A stretch of 64,000 bases of DNA from contig NZ_JANFPI010000006.1 of the NCBI RefSeq assembly GCF_026552795.1, forward strand, positions 248,001 through 312,000. The letters are read 5' to 3'. This document shows positions 9,833 through 19,110 of this stretch, piece after piece. Both the position numbers and the translations under genes were made by a program. Each line of letters starts with the position of its first letter. The stretch's first letter is position 1. This stretch comes from Ectorhizobium quercum. GTDB taxonomy: Bacteria > Pseudomonadota > Alphaproteobacteria > Rhizobiales > Rhizobiaceae. The notes under the pieces are model-generated. The model did not search any database. It had not been told where the DNA came from and saw nothing but the letters and a program-made list of their open reading frames with translations.

Positions 9833-10252
9833 CTAGCCGTTCGGGGCGGCGGCGGCAAGCGGACGCGCCTCGATGATCACGAAAGCCTGAGCATAGGGGT
9901 GCTCGTCCGTGATCGTCAGGTGGATGAAAGCCTCATGGCCGTCCGGCAGAAGTTCCGCCAGCTTTTCCGCCGCGCCGCCGGTCAGCTTCATGGTGGGCTT
10001 GCCGCCGGGCAGGTTGACGACACCCATATCCTTCCAGAATACGCCATTCGCAAGGCCGGTGCCGAGCGCCTTCGAACAGGCCTCCTTGGCGGCGAAGCGC
10101 TTGGCGTAGGACGCCGCCCGGTTCTTGCGCCGCTCGGACTTGGCCTGCTCGACGCCGGTGAAGCAGCGATGGACGAACCGCTCGCCGAACCGTTCCAGCG
10201 ATTGCTCGACCCGGCGGATATCGATGAGGTCGCTGCCGATGCCGATGATCAT
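9833..10252 (-). CDS. acpS: holo-[acyl-carrier-protein] synthase
   Basis: 139 aa from the ATG at 10252 ([12 protein letters not shown]). A longer frame starting at 10285 would cross the rsh stop and is rejected. AcpS transfers 4'-phosphopantetheine from CoA to apo-ACP for fatty acid synthesis. Mg/CoA-site residues are in [11 protein letters not shown] near the N-terminus and in [16 protein letters not shown] in the middle. It starts 29 bp after the rsh stop, in the order rsh-acpS-lepB-rnc-era, so lipid, export and stringent-response genes sit in one string. Confidence 0.95.
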   Translation of the reverse strand: MIIGIGSDLIDIRRVEQSLERFGERFVHRCFTGVEQAKSERRKNRAASYAKRFAAKEACSKALGTGLANGVFWKDMGVVNLPGGKPTMKLTGGAAEKLAELLPDGHEAFIHLTITDEHPYAQAFVIIEARPLAAAAPNG

Positions 10253-10281
10253 GACGATTTCCTTCCCTCGACGCAGAGCCG

Positions 10282-12534
10282 TCAATCATAGACGCGCCTG
10301 ACCGTCGACACGCAGTCCTGCTCCTTGAGGCGCGACAGGAGCTGGCCGAACTGCCGCAGATCCCAGACCTCGACATCCACCGAGATTTCCGTGAAATCCG
10401 TGGCAACCCGCACCATCGACAGCGTGCGGATGTTGACGTCGAGATCGGCGATGACCCGCGAGATGGTGGCCAGCGCGCCGGGCTCGTTGATGACGTTGAC
10501 CAGGATGCGCGCGGAAAAACGGGACTTGTTCTCCTCATCCAGATCCCAGCGCACATCGATCCAGCGGTCCGGCTCGTTGTCGAACTTCTGCAACGCCGGC
10601 GCCTGAATGGGATAGATGGTGATTCCGTTTCCCTTTTCAACGATGCCGACGATCCGGTCGCCCGGCACGGCGCCCGAAGGGGCGAACCGCACCTGCACAT
10701 TGGCGGAAAGCCCGCGGATCGGCACCGGCTCCGGTCCGTCCGGCCCCTCCTCGGTCGGCACGGCAAGCGCGCCGGCCTGCGGCCCCTTGTCTGGAATGCG
10801 GAACACCATGCCGGAGGCGGAGCGGACGTTGAACCAGCCGTCGTCGCTGGACTGCTTGACCGTGACGCGCTCGTCCTTGAAATCCGGGTAGACGGCCTTC
10901 AGCACGTCGAGCGAGGACAGCTCGCCGCGCCCGACGGCGGCGACGGCATCCTCGACGTCCTTGTGACCGAGCCGGTGCAGCACCGGCTTCATCGCATCGC
11001 GCGAGAAGGCCTTGCCGGCCCGCTCGAAGGTGCGTTCCAGAATGCGATGGCCGAGGCCGGAATACTGCTTGCGGATCGCCAGGCGCGTCGCGCGGCGGAT
11101 GGCGGCGCGCGCCTTGCCGGTCACGACGATTTCCTCCCAGGCGGCGGGCGGCACCTGCACGCCCGAGCGGATGATCTCCACCTCGTCGCCATTGGCCAGA
11201 CGGGTGACGAGCGGCATCATGCGGCCGTTGATCTTGGCGCCGACGCAGGTATCGCCGACATTGGTGTGGACGGCATAGGCGAAATCGATGGGGGTCGCGC
11301 CGCGCGGCAGGGCGATCAGCTTGCCCTTGGGGGTGAAACAGAAGACCTGGTCCTGGAACAGCTCGAGCTTGGTATGTTCCAGAAATTCCTCGGCATTGTC
11401 GCCCTCGGCCAGCGCCTCGATGGTGTGGCGCAGCCACGAATAGGCGCTGCTTTCGCGCGACAGAAGATCCGCCTCGCCGCCGCCGGCATTGGTGTTCGTG
11501 CCGTCCTTGTAGAGCGTGTGGGCGGCGATGCCGTATTCGGCGATCTCGTGCATATGGAAGGTGCGGATCTGCAATTCGATGCGCTGGCGGGAGGGGCCGA
11601 CGATGGTGGTGTGCAGCGAGCGATAGTCGTTCTGCTTGGGCGTGGAGATATAATCCTTGAAACGGCCCGGGACCACGCGCCAGCGGGTGTGGACGATGCC
11701 GAGCGCCCGGTAACAGTCCGCCACCGAGCCGACGAGGATGCGGAAACCGTAGACGTCCGAAAGCTGCTCGAAGGAGAGCGATTTCGACTGCATCTTGCGA
11801 AAGACCGAATAGGCCTTCTTCTGGCGACCCGTGACCTCGGCTTCCAGCAGGCCGTTGGCGACCAGCAGGTCGCGCAACTCGTCCTCGATCTTGTGGATCA
11901 GCCCCTCGTTGCGCTCGGAAAGCTCGCGCAGACGATTGGTCACGGTCTCGTAGGCCTCCGGATTGAGGTATTTGAAGGAAAGCTGCTCCAGCTCCTCGCG
12001 CATGTCCTGCATGCCCATGCGCCCGGCGAGCGGCGCATAGATGTCCATCGTCTCCTCGGAAATGCGGGCGCGCTTGTCCGCCGGCATGTGCTCCATCGTG
12101 CGCATGTTGTGCAGCCGGTCGGCGAGCTTGACCAGAAGCACGCGCACGTCGTCGGAAATGGCGAGAAGCAGCTTGCGCAGGTTTTCCGCCTGCTTGGCCT
12201 TGCGCGAGACGAGGTCGAGCTTCTTGATCTTGGTGAGCCCTTCCACCAGCCGGCCGATTTCCTCGCCGAAAAGCTCGTCGATCTCGGCGCGGGTCGCCGT
12301 CGTGTCCTCGATGGTGTCGTGCAGGAGGGCGACCGCGATGGTCGATTCATCCATGCGCAGTTCGGTCAGGATGGCGGCGACTTCGAGCGGATGCGAGATA
12401 TATGGGTCGCCGCTGGCTCGCTTCTGCTGACCATGCTTCTGCATGGCATAGACATAGGCTTTGTTCAGGAGTGCTTCATTGGCGTCTGGCTTGTATTTCT
12501 GAACCCGTTCGACGAGTTCGTATTGCCGCATCAT
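10282..12534 (-). CDS. rsh: bifunctional (p)ppGpp synthetase/hydrolase (RelA/SpoT homologue)
   Basis: 750 aa from ATG 12534 ([11 protein letters not shown]; the next codon at 12531 is also ATG). Makes and degrades (p)ppGpp. HD hydrolase domain intact: [15 protein letters not shown] and LLHDTIEDT. Synthetase domain intact: [60 protein letters not shown] domain follows ([23 protein letters not shown]) and an ACT domain ends the protein ([21 protein letters not shown] split over that region). Both activities should be present, as expected for the single long Rsh of rhizobia. Confidence 0.95.
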   Translation of the reverse strand: MMRQYELVERVQKYKPDANEALLNKAYVYAMQKHGQQKRASGDPYISHPLEVAAILTELRMDESTIAVALLHDTIEDTTATRAEIDELFGEEIGRLVEGLTKIKKLDLVSRKAKQAENLRKLLLAISDDVRVLLVKLADRLHNMRTMEHMPADKRARISEETMDIYAPLAGRMGMQDMREELEQLSFKYLNPEAYETVTNRLRELSERNEGLIHKIEDELRDLLVANGLLEAEVTGRQKKAYSVFRKMQSKSLSFEQLSDVYGFRILVGSVADCYRALGIVHTRWRVVPGRFKDYISTPKQNDYRSLHTTIVGPSRQRIELQIRTFHMHEIAEYGIAAHTLYKDGTNTNAGGGEADLLSRESSAYSWLRHTIEALAEGDNAEEFLEHTKLELFQDQVFCFTPKGKLIALPRGATPIDFAYAVHTNVGDTCVGAKINGRMMPLVTRLANGDEVEIIRSGVQVPPAAWEEIVVTGKARAAIRRATRLAIRKQYSGLGHRILERTFERAGKAFSRDAMKPVLHRLGHKDVEDAVAAVGRGELSSLDVLKAVYPDFKDERVTVKQSSDDGWFNVRSASGMVFRIPDKGPQAGALAVPTEEGPDGPEPVPIRGLSANVQVRFAPSGAVPGDRIVGIVEKGNGITIYPIQAPALQKFDNEPDRWIDVRWDLDEENKSRFSARILVNVINEPGALATISRVIADLDVNIRTLSMVRVATDFTEISVDVEVWDLRQFGQLLSRLKEQDCVSTVRRVYD

Positions 12535-12727
12535 TGCGCAGGCTCTCCACAAAGCAAAAGAGCGCCAGCCGAAGAGCTGACGCGCATCCAATCATGTCTC
12601 TTGGGCAAAGTGCCGCCACCCAACCCTGCTTGGCAAGCCGAAAATAACACCCTCGGGCAGAAATCGGCAGGAAAACGGAGAGGAACTGGCGTCTTCGGAT
12701 ACGTCTCGGAGCGAAAAACGGAAAATT

Positions 12728-12752
12728 GCCCCCGATCGGTACGGCCGGGGGC
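12728..12752 (-). terminator. terminator downstream of rpoZ
   Basis: Inverted repeat GCCCCCG (12728-12734) / CGGGGGC (12746-12752) with an 11-nt loop. Read on the minus strand it follows the rpoZ stop (12765) by 12 nt and is followed by AATTTTCC. A rho-independent terminator separating rpoZ from rsh. Confidence 0.6.
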
Positions 12753-12764
12753 GGAAATCCGCTC

Positions 12765-13169
12765 TCAGTAGTCGTCGCTCTTTTCCGGCGGAACGAGACC
12801 CTCGATACCGGCCAGCAGTTCCTCTTCGGACATCTGGTCGAAATTGATGGTTTCGGGAAGATCCTCTTCCTCGCTCTCGCCGGCGACGGCAACGCCGCCC
12901 GCCGCGATGAGGGTCGACGGATCGGGCTCCGGCTCGTCCACTTCGACATGCTTCTGGAGCGAATGGATCAGGTCTTCCTTCAGGTCGTCGGGCGAGAGCG
13001 TCTCGTCGGCAATCTCGCGAAGGGCGACCACCGGGTTCTTGTCGTTGTCGCGGTCGACGGTGATGGGCGCGCCCTGCGAAATCTGGCGGGCGCGATGACC
13101 GGCGAGCAGCACAAGCTCGAAACGGTTATCGACTTTGTCGATGCAATCTTCAACGGTGACGCGGGCCAT
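12765..13169 (-). CDS. rpoZ: RNA polymerase omega subunit
   Basis: 134 aa from ATG 13169 ([20 protein letters not shown]). Omega helps assemble beta-prime into RNA polymerase. The conserved N-terminal half (about residues 1-65, with [20 protein letters not shown] and [13 protein letters not shown]) is typical; the acidic C-terminal half ([18 protein letters not shown]) is the long extension of alphaproteobacterial omega. An in-frame start at 13220 adds 17 residues not seen in the family. Gene order rsh-rpoZ is widespread because both serve the stringent response. Confidence 0.95.
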   Translation of the reverse strand: MARVTVEDCIDKVDNRFELVLLAGHRARQISQGAPITVDRDNDKNPVVALREIADETLSPDDLKEDLIHSLQKHVEVDEPEPDPSTLIAAGGVAVAGESEEEDLPETINFDQMSEEELLAGIEGLVPPEKSDDY

Positions 13170-13450
13170 AGCCAGTCCTTTGCGGTCTGAATGTCGTGTA
13201 ATTGACACAGGGCGATACATTCAAAACGCGGCGAATTCAAGTTTTTCCTCCTCATCGGCGCGAAGGCGGCACAACAAACCCTCGAAACGGGAATATTTCC
13301 TGTCTCAACCGCCAGATGCTTGGAAATGGGAAAAAGCTGCCCTAAATCCGCCTGCATAGGGTGTGTTTGAAAAAGAAACACACCTCGTGGACTCGTTTTC
13401 ATGACGCACACTTTGAAGGCGAAAGCTGTTTTTCGACAAAGGATAAACCC

Positions 13451-14023
13451 GTGTTCGACCCCCGTGAAAAAATCGCCCTGTTCATCGATGGCGCCAACCT
13501 CTACGCCGCGTCGAAGAGCCTCGGCTTCGACATCGATTACCGCAAGCTTCTCAAGGCCTTCCAGAAGCGCGGCTATCTGTTGCGCGCCTATTACTACACC
13601 GCCCTCATCGAGGACCAGGAATATTCCTCGATCCGCCCGCTGATCGACTGGCTGGACTATAACGGCTACAAGGTCGTGACCAAGCCGGCCAAGGAATTCA
13701 CCGACAGCATGGGCCGCCGCAAGATCAAGGGAAACATGGACATCGAGCTTGCCATCGACGCGATGGAACAGTCCGGAACCGTCGATCATCTGGTGCTGTT
13801 TTCCGGCGACGGCGATTTCACGACGCTGGTCGAGGCGCTCCAGCGCAAGGGCCGCAAGGTCTCGGTGGTGTCCACCATGTCGACCCAGCCGCCGATGATC
13901 GCTGACGACCTGCGCCGCCAGGCAGACCACTTCATCGACCTTTCGACGCTCAGGGCCGAAATCGGCCGCGAGGCCAGCGAACGCCCGGCCCGGACGGTGG
14001 AACCGGCAAGCGACGAAAGCTGA
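13451..14023 (+). CDS. NYN domain protein (LabA/DUF88 family)
   Basis: 190 aa from a GTG at 13451 (MFDPREKIALFIDGANLY when initiated), with AAAGGA 8 nt upstream; an in-frame ATG at 13361 adds 30 unlikely residues. PIN-like NYN nuclease fold: first acid in FIDGANLYAAS, second in NMDIELAIDAM, third pair in LFSGDGDFTTLVEAL, plus a C-terminal ADDLRRQADHFIDL segment typical of LabA-like proteins. Probably an RNase, target unknown. Divergent from rpoZ across 281 bp that should hold both promoters. Confidence 0.85.
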   Translation: MFDPREKIALFIDGANLYAASKSLGFDIDYRKLLKAFQKRGYLLRAYYYTALIEDQEYSSIRPLIDWLDYNGYKVVTKPAKEFTDSMGRRKIKGNMDIELAIDAMEQSGTVDHLVLFSGDGDFTTLVEALQRKGRKVSVVSTMSTQPPMIADDLRRQADHFIDLSTLRAEIGREASERPARTVEPASDES

Positions 14024-14028
14024 ACGGC

Positions 14029-14060
14029 AACGGGGAAGACGGAGTTATCCGCCTTCCCCG
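14029..14060. terminator. bidirectional hairpin between NYN gene and DUF892 gene
   Basis: Two 14-nt arms, ACGGGGAAGACGGA (14029-14042) and TCCGCCTTCCCCGT (14047-14060), pair with one mismatch around a GTTA loop, 6 nt after the NYN stop. No strong T run on either side, so termination is likely but not certain. Confidence 0.45.
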
Positions 14061-14067
14061 TGCCTAT

Positions 14068-14154
14068 AAAGCAATTTCGGAAAACGAGTGAATCGGTTTT
14101 CCGTCCCGAATGGAGCATGTCGGCGTGTCCATGAAACGCCGGCATGCTTTTGGC
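14068..14154. repeat. dispersed intergenic palindromic element, copy 3 (inverted)
   Basis: Reverse complement carries GACATGCTCCA followed by GGGACGGAAAACCGATTCA, matching copy 1 (GACATGCTCCA ... CGGACGGAAAACCGCTTCA). It fills the gap between two convergent genes. The outer part GGCGTGTCCATGAAACGCC is a small stem of its own. Confidence 0.5.
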
Positions 14155-14155
14155 C

Positions 14156-14656
14156 TCAGGACGCCTTGCGCATGGCCGAGCGGCCGGCCTTGTTGACGTT
14201 CAGCACGGCGATGTTGGTGAGCTTGCTGTTTGCCGCCTTCTCCTCGTCGAGGATCTGCGACAGGATCATGTGTGCCTGCTCGTGGCCGAGCACTTTCGCC
14301 CATTCCCGCAGCGCGCCGTAACGGGCGATCTCGTAGTGTTCCACGGCCTGACAGGCGGCGAGAAGACCGGCGCTGAGAGCCGTGCCGTCCGCTTCCTCCA
14401 TCAGCCCGTCTGCTTCCTTGAGAAGCCCTTCGATGGCGTCGCATTTTTCGCCTTCGACCTTCAGGTCGAGGGATTCGAAGACCTGCTTCAGCTTGTCGAT
14501 CTGGGTCTTGGTTTCGGCCCGGTGGCTCTCGACCGCCTTGGTCAGCTCGGCATCCTTCGATGCCTTCGCCACTTTCGGAAGCGCCTTTAGAATCGCGTTC
14601 TCGGCGTAGTAGACGTCCTTGAGCGTATGCTCGAAAATATCTTGAAGCGTGTGCAT
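14156..14656 (-). CDS. DUF892 ferritin-like protein (YciE/YciF family)
   Basis: 166 aa from ATG 14656 (MHTLQDIFEHTLKDVYYAE). The frame extends upstream to 14782 but the added stretch is not family-like. Four-helix ferritin-like fold with candidate metal residues in the first helix (DVYYAENAIL), in SHRAETKTQ, in AVEHYEIARYGAL and in LDEEKAANSKL. Family members are stress-induced and of uncertain biochemical role. Monocistronic: hairpins and a repeat lie downstream and 159 bp separate it from smpB. Confidence 0.88.
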   Translation of the reverse strand: MHTLQDIFEHTLKDVYYAENAILKALPKVAKASKDAELTKAVESHRAETKTQIDKLKQVFESLDLKVEGEKCDAIEGLLKEADGLMEEADGTALSAGLLAACQAVEHYEIARYGALREWAKVLGHEQAHMILSQILDEEKAANSKLTNIAVLNVNKAGRSAMRKAS

Positions 14657-14815
14657 TACGTTGTCCTCCTTGGGCTTCATACCCTCGCGGACAACGGAAC
14701 GGCAGGAATATGGTTCCAGACGGCCAGGCGATATTCCGGCCTCCTGCGGCTCCGCCCCTTCCGCCTTCTGGCGACAAGACAACAGAGGGCGGGCCGATGC
14801 CCGCCGCGGGAAAAT

Positions 14816-15295
14816 TCAGCTCCGATCCTTGAGCAGGCGCGACTTTTCCCGGTTCCAGTCGCGTGCTTTCTCGGTCTCGCGCTTGTCGTGCAGCTTCTTG
14901 CCCTTGCCGAGCGCCAGTTCGAGCTTGGCGCGCCCCTGGTCGTTGAAATAGATCTTCAGCGGGATCAGCGTCATGCCCTCGCGGTTGATGGCGGCGCGCA
15001 GGCGGTTGATCTCGCGCTTGCTCATCAAGAGCTTCCGGCGGCGGCGGGGCTCGTGGTTGAAGCGGTTGGCCTGGAGATATTCCGGCAGGTAGGAGTTGAT
15101 CAGCCACATCTCGCCATCCTCGTCCGAGGCGTAGGATTCGGCAATGTTCGCCTTGCCTTCGCGCAGGGATTTCACCTCCGTGCCCTTGAGGACGAGGCCG
15201 GCTTCATAGGTGTCGATGATTTCATAATTGAAGCGTGCCTTGCGGTTTTCCGCAACGATCTTCTTGACGACACGCTGGCTGCCTTTGGGGGCCAT
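14816..15295 (-). CDS. smpB: SsrA-binding protein
   Basis: 159 aa, full length. Binds tmRNA and brings it to stalled ribosomes. The oligonucleotide-binding core ([57 protein letters not shown]) and basic C-terminal tail ([19 protein letters not shown]) are clear. Same strand as dapA, 102 bp apart with a hairpin between (15316-15342), so probably its own transcript. dapA-smpB adjacency is common in Rhizobiales. No tmRNA gene was found nearby. Confidence 0.96.
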   Translation of the reverse strand: MAPKGSQRVVKKIVAENRKARFNYEIIDTYEAGLVLKGTEVKSLREGKANIAESYASDEDGEMWLINSYLPEYLQANRFNHEPRRRRKLLMSKREINRLRAAINREGMTLIPLKIYFNDQGRAKLELALGKGKKLHDKRETEKARDWNREKSRLLKDRS

Positions 15296-15315
15296 GATCC
15301 ATTCCGCTTCATGAA

Positions 15316-15342
15316 AGCGCCCTCCCGTGGATCGGGAAGGCG
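15316..15342 (-). terminator. hairpin downstream of dapA
   Basis: Arms GCGCCCTCCCG and CGGGAAGGCGC pair imperfectly around a 5-nt loop; on the minus strand the second arm is followed by TTTC. It lies 56 nt beyond the dapA stop and 21 nt before smpB. Weak T run. Confidence 0.45.
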
Positions 15343-15397
15343 CGGTTTCTTACGTTGTCTGCCGTCTATATAGTGCGCGCCGGCAGCGGGAGAATAC

Positions 15398-16285
15398 TCA
15401 GTTCAGCAGGCCCGCATGGCGCAACGCGACATCGATCGCATTTTCGGTAGGCGCTTCCAGGTCCGAGGTCAGGGGCGAGCGCACGGTGCGCGTGACCTTG
15501 CGGCCGATGCGCCAGAGCCCGTATTTCGCGCCACAGACGCCCGGTTCGATGAACAGCGCCTTGTGCAGCGGCATCAGCCGATCCTGATAGTCCAGCGCCC
15601 TGGCGTAATCGCCCGCCGCCAGCGCCGCCTGGAACTCGGCGCACAGGCGCGGGGCGACATTCGCCGTCACCGAGATGCAGCCGACGCCTCCATGCGCATA
15701 ATGACCGAGTGCCGTGCCGTCCTCGCCCGAAAGCTGGATGAAATCCTTGCCGCAGGCAATGCGCTGATCGGACACCCGCTCGATCTTGCCGGTCGCATCC
15801 TTGACGCCGACGATGTTTCCATGCGCCTTGGCAAGCGCTCCCATCGTTTCCGGCAGCATGTCCACCACCGAGCGCGGCGGAATGTTGTAGATGATGATCG
15901 GGAGGGAAACGCTTTCGGCAACCGCCGAGAAGTGGGCATAAAGCCCCTTCTGCGTCGGGCGGTTGTAATAGGGCGTCACGACCAGAAGGGCGTCCGCGCC
16001 GGCCTTTTCGGCATGGCGGGCCAATTCGATGGCTTCATGCGTGTTGTTGGAGCCTGCCCCGGCGATGACCGGAACCCGTTTCGCCGCCGCCTCGATGCAC
16101 AGTTCGATGACGCGCTTGTGCTCGTCATGCGAAAGCGTCGGGGACTCCCCCGTGGTGCCGACGGGAACGAGGCCGTGGCTGCCTTCGGCGATCTGCCATT
16201 CGACATGACTGACGAAAGCATCCTCATCGACCTCGCCCGTCTGCGTAAACGCGGTGATAAGGGCGGGAATGGATCCCTTGAACAT
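15398..16285 (-). CDS. dapA: 4-hydroxy-tetrahydrodipicolinate synthase
   Basis: 295 aa, full length. Condenses pyruvate with aspartate semialdehyde in lysine and diaminopimelate synthesis. Pyruvate carboxylate loop [10 protein letters not shown], catalytic Tyr in [13 protein letters not shown], Schiff-base Lys in [13 protein letters not shown], and the Tyr/Arg region [13 protein letters not shown] are all present. Starts at [13 protein letters not shown]. It is divergent from the lytic transglycosylase over 213 bp; both supply or trim peptidoglycan. Confidence 0.96.
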   Translation of the reverse strand: MFKGSIPALITAFTQTGEVDEDAFVSHVEWQIAEGSHGLVPVGTTGESPTLSHDEHKRVIELCIEAAAKRVPVIAGAGSNNTHEAIELARHAEKAGADALLVVTPYYNRPTQKGLYAHFSAVAESVSLPIIIYNIPPRSVVDMLPETMGALAKAHGNIVGVKDATGKIERVSDQRIACGKDFIQLSGEDGTALGHYAHGGVGCISVTANVAPRLCAEFQAALAAGDYARALDYQDRLMPLHKALFIEPGVCGAKYGLWRIGRKVTRTVRSPLTSDLEAPTENAIDVALRHAGLLN

Positions 16286-16498
16286 GCAAGACTCCTTGGC
16301 CGGGACTGAGCGTTCCGACCGTATTCGGCGTTAAAACTGGCGCACCATAAATCGCGTCGCCTTCCGCTTCAAGCGACGAGCAGCGGCAGCCATGAGGCGA
16401 AATCACAGAAAGGCCCGATTCTTCCGCCTTCTGGTAGCATTTCGTTAAGAACAACCTTCGTTTAATGGAGTGCTGAGGGTCTGATACGGGTTTCCGAC

Positions 16499-18553
16499 AT
16501 GCGCGATCGCCTTACCGGCATCATCGTTTCCGGCGCGCTTCTCGCAGGCGCCGCCACCGCTTCCGCCGATCCGGCGGCGGACGGCGCCCGCGCGCCCGTC
16601 CAACTGGCCCAGGCGGGACCGGACCGCAGCAGCATCACCGGCGCCATCCCCCGCCCCGTGGCCTTGCCTGGAGCGGTCGACCCGAAGCTCAAGAGCGCGC
16701 TCGACGCACTGGCGGCGCGGCGGGCGGGCGAGGCGCTCGCCATCCGCGACACGATGCCCGCCAATGCGCTGGACAGGCACGTGCTGACCTGGGCCATCGC
16801 CGTTTCCGGCCAGTCGCAGGTTCCCTCCGGCGAGATCATCAAGGCGCGGACGGAATTGCAGGGCTGGCCGGGCCTTTCCAATCTGCGCCGTTATCTGGAG
16901 CGGGCGCTCCACCGCGAGAACGCCCCGGCGCCGCTCGTGCTCGCGCAGTTGGAAGGCGCGTCGCCGGAAACGGCGGAAGGCGCCGTCATCCTCGCCCGCG
17001 CGCTTTCGCAAAGCGGCCGGCAGGCCGAAGCCGGCCGCATGCTGACCCGGTTCTGGACCGCCAACCGCCTGAACGCAGCAGGCGAAGACCTGATCCTCGA
17101 TGCCTTCCCGTCGCTGCTCTCCGTCGAGGCCCACAAGGCACGGATGGATTATCTTCTTTATCTCGGGCAGGCGGAGCAGGCAAAACGCTTCGCCACGCTC
17201 GGCAAGGCCCAATCGCTCTACGCCGCCCGCGCCGCCGTCATCCAGCGCTCGCCGAGGGCCGACGCGCTTCTGGCCGCCGTCGATCCGCGCTGGAAGAACG
17301 ATCCGGGCTTTCTCTTCGCCCGGATCAAGCGCCTCCAGCAGCAGGACAGGTTCGAGGCGGCCGCCGCGCTGCTGAAACAGGCGCCGCGCGACAAGGCGGC
17401 GCTCGTCAATCCGGGCGAATGGTGGATCGAGCAGCGAATCGTCAGCCGCGGGCTTCTCGATGCCGGCAAGTTCCGGGACGCCTACGATCTGGCCGCGAAT
17501 CATTCCGCCGAAAGCGCGACCGACGTGACCGAGGCGGAATTCCACGCCGGCTGGTACGCATTGCGCGCGCTTCAGAAGCCGGATCTCGCCGCCGTGCATT
17601 TCCAGCGGATTCTCGACGCGTCGTCGCGGCCGCTCTCCGCCTCGCGCGCCTGGTACTGGCTCGGCCGGACGGCGGAAGCCGGCGGCAAGGGCGATGCGGC
17701 AGCCTTCTATGCAAAGGCCGCCCGGCATTCGAGCACCTTCTACGGCCAGCTTGCGAGCGCCGCATTGAAACAGAAGCGCCTGAGCATCGCTTATCCGACG
17801 GTCACGCCGGAGGACCGCAGCCGCATTGCCGCGCGCGAAGCCGTCCGCACCATCGAGCGCCTGACGGCCGCCGGCCACGCGAATCGCGCCGTTCTGCTCT
17901 ATCACAGCCTCGCGGCGGAACTGACCAGCCCCGGCGAGCTTGCCATTCTCGCCGCACAGGCGGAACGCGGCGGAAACCACCAGCTTTCGCTCCAGATCGG
18001 CAGAATCGCCTATGGCCGCGGAATCGACGTGCCCGCCCTCGCCTTTCCGCTGGGCGTCATTCCGGCGTCCGCCAATATCGCAGGTTCCGGCAAGGCGCTT
18101 GCCTACGCCATCGCCCGGCAGGAAAGCGCCTTCGACCCCGCCGCCATCTCTTCCGCCAACGCCCAGGGCCTGTTGCAGATCCTGCCGACCACCGCCAGGC
18201 TCGTGGCGGGACGGCACGGCATCGCCTACGAGCCGCGCAAACTGACCACCGATCCCGGCTACAATGCCACGATCGGCGCACATTATCTCGGCGAACAGAT
18301 CGACGCCTTCTCCGGCTCCTACATCCTGACCTTCATCGCCTATAATGCCGGCCCCGGCCGCGTGCCGGAATGGCTGTCGCGCTACGGCGATCCGCGCGGC
18401 AAACCCATCGACGATGTCATCGACTGGATCGAGCGAATCCCCTTCCAGGAAACGCGCAACTATGTCCAGCGGGTGATGGAAAACTATCAGGTCTACAAGA
18501 CCCGCCTGGGGCAGAGCGCCGATATCGAACACGACCTGCGCTTCGGTCGCTGA
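16499..18553 (+). CDS. slt: soluble lytic murein transglycosylase
   Basis: 684 aa periplasmic enzyme that cleaves peptidoglycan strands to 1,6-anhydro ends. Signal peptide about residues 1-24 (GIIVSGALLAGAATASADP). A long helical superhelix (about 45-510) of TPR-like repeats precedes the SLT domain (about 530-660). The catalytic Glu is in AIARQESAFDPAAIS; further motifs ANAQGLLQILPTTA, GAHYLGEQI and FIAYNAGPGRV are intact. Length and order match Slt70-type enzymes. Divergent from dapA. Confidence 0.92.
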   Translation: MRDRLTGIIVSGALLAGAATASADPAADGARAPVQLAQAGPDRSSITGAIPRPVALPGAVDPKLKSALDALAARRAGEALAIRDTMPANALDRHVLTWAIAVSGQSQVPSGEIIKARTELQGWPGLSNLRRYLERALHRENAPAPLVLAQLEGASPETAEGAVILARALSQSGRQAEAGRMLTRFWTANRLNAAGEDLILDAFPSLLSVEAHKARMDYLLYLGQAEQAKRFATLGKAQSLYAARAAVIQRSPRADALLAAVDPRWKNDPGFLFARIKRLQQQDRFEAAAALLKQAPRDKAALVNPGEWWIEQRIVSRGLLDAGKFRDAYDLAANHSAESATDVTEAEFHAGWYALRALQKPDLAAVHFQRILDASSRPLSASRAWYWLGRTAEAGGKGDAAAFYAKAARHSSTFYGQLASAALKQKRLSIAYPTVTPEDRSRIAAREAVRTIERLTAAGHANRAVLLYHSLAAELTSPGELAILAAQAERGGNHQLSLQIGRIAYGRGIDVPALAFPLGVIPASANIAGSGKALAYAIARQESAFDPAAISSANAQGLLQILPTTARLVAGRHGIAYEPRKLTTDPGYNATIGAHYLGEQIDAFSGSYILTFIAYNAGPGRVPEWLSRYGDPRGKPIDDVIDWIERIPFQETRNYVQRVMENYQVYKTRLGQSADIEHDLRFGR

Positions 18554-18969
18554 GCCGTTCGTCTTCTTTCCAGCCGTTTTCTTCGCTCAGTCCCTCCCGC
18601 CATAAGCCGGGCTTCCCTGCCCTGCCGACACGTCGGACCTCGGCGCGTAAAACCATACGACACGGGAATTGGCCGAAACGCCGTCGAGGGTCAGGATTTA
18701 TTCGATTGGCGGATTCTGCGTTGCGGATTTCGCGTCCGGACGGGAGGGAAGACGCGAGGAAATGCCGAAGATTTTCAAGTCGGTCCCATGACACCCGGAC
18801 GTCAAATCGGCAACGCCCTCCGGGTTCGGCCTCTTGGACCAGCGGATCATGAACAACCGCCCCCCGCTTCCATCCAATCCTACGTGACCGAACAGAACAT
18901 ACCAGTTGAACAGAGGTCCTCACCGGAGATGGGAAGCACTTCCGCTTCTCACCGAATCGCGGAAAGGCT

Positions 18970-19050
18970 CTCACTCATTGTTTTCATGCATTTCCGGGTT
19001 TTACGCATTTCCGGACGCAAAATCGTTTCACGCTCGTGCTGAAAACGCTC
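18970..19050. repeat. dispersed intergenic palindromic element, copy 4
   Basis: Contains CATTTCCGGACGCAAAATCG then TTTCACGCTCGTGCTGAAAA and CGCTCC, aligning with copy 1 (AATTCCGGACGGAAAACCG, CTTCATGCTTTTCCTGG, CGCTC). Lies beside the porin 1 terminator. Confidence 0.5.
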
Positions 19051-19060
19051 CACAACGCGA

Positions 19061-19086
19061 AAGAGCCCGGCCAAGGCCGGGCTCTT
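19061..19086 (-). terminator. terminator of porin 1
   Basis: Perfect 12-bp arms AAGAGCCCGGCC and GGCCGGGCTCTT with a 2-nt centre, 25 nt beyond the porin stop. On the minus strand the stem ends in CTTTCG, a short T run. Strong GC stem typical of a rho-independent terminator. Confidence 0.75.
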
Positions 19087-19110
19087 CCTCAAATCCGTAT
19101 GGATCGAGAC

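Larger units (their letters stand above)
18554..19110. other. intergenic stretch without a supported gene
   Basis: 557 bp between slt and porin 1. Reading frames here look like shadows with no family match. It contains a copy of the dispersed element at about 18970-19050 and the porin 1 terminator at 19061-19086; the first 400 bp show nothing I can name. Confidence 0.6.

Noticed and set aside
10963-12771. 602-codon plus-strand frame opposite rsh
   Set aside because: Shadow; the Rel/SpoT domains on the minus strand are continuous.
14657-15400. tmRNA next to smpB
   Set aside because: No tRNA-like acceptor or tag reading frame seen; alphaproteobacterial tmRNA is often elsewhere.
16445-18532. 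695-codon minus-strand frame opposite slt
   Set aside because: Antisense shadow of the transglycosylase third-position GC bias; no domain seen.
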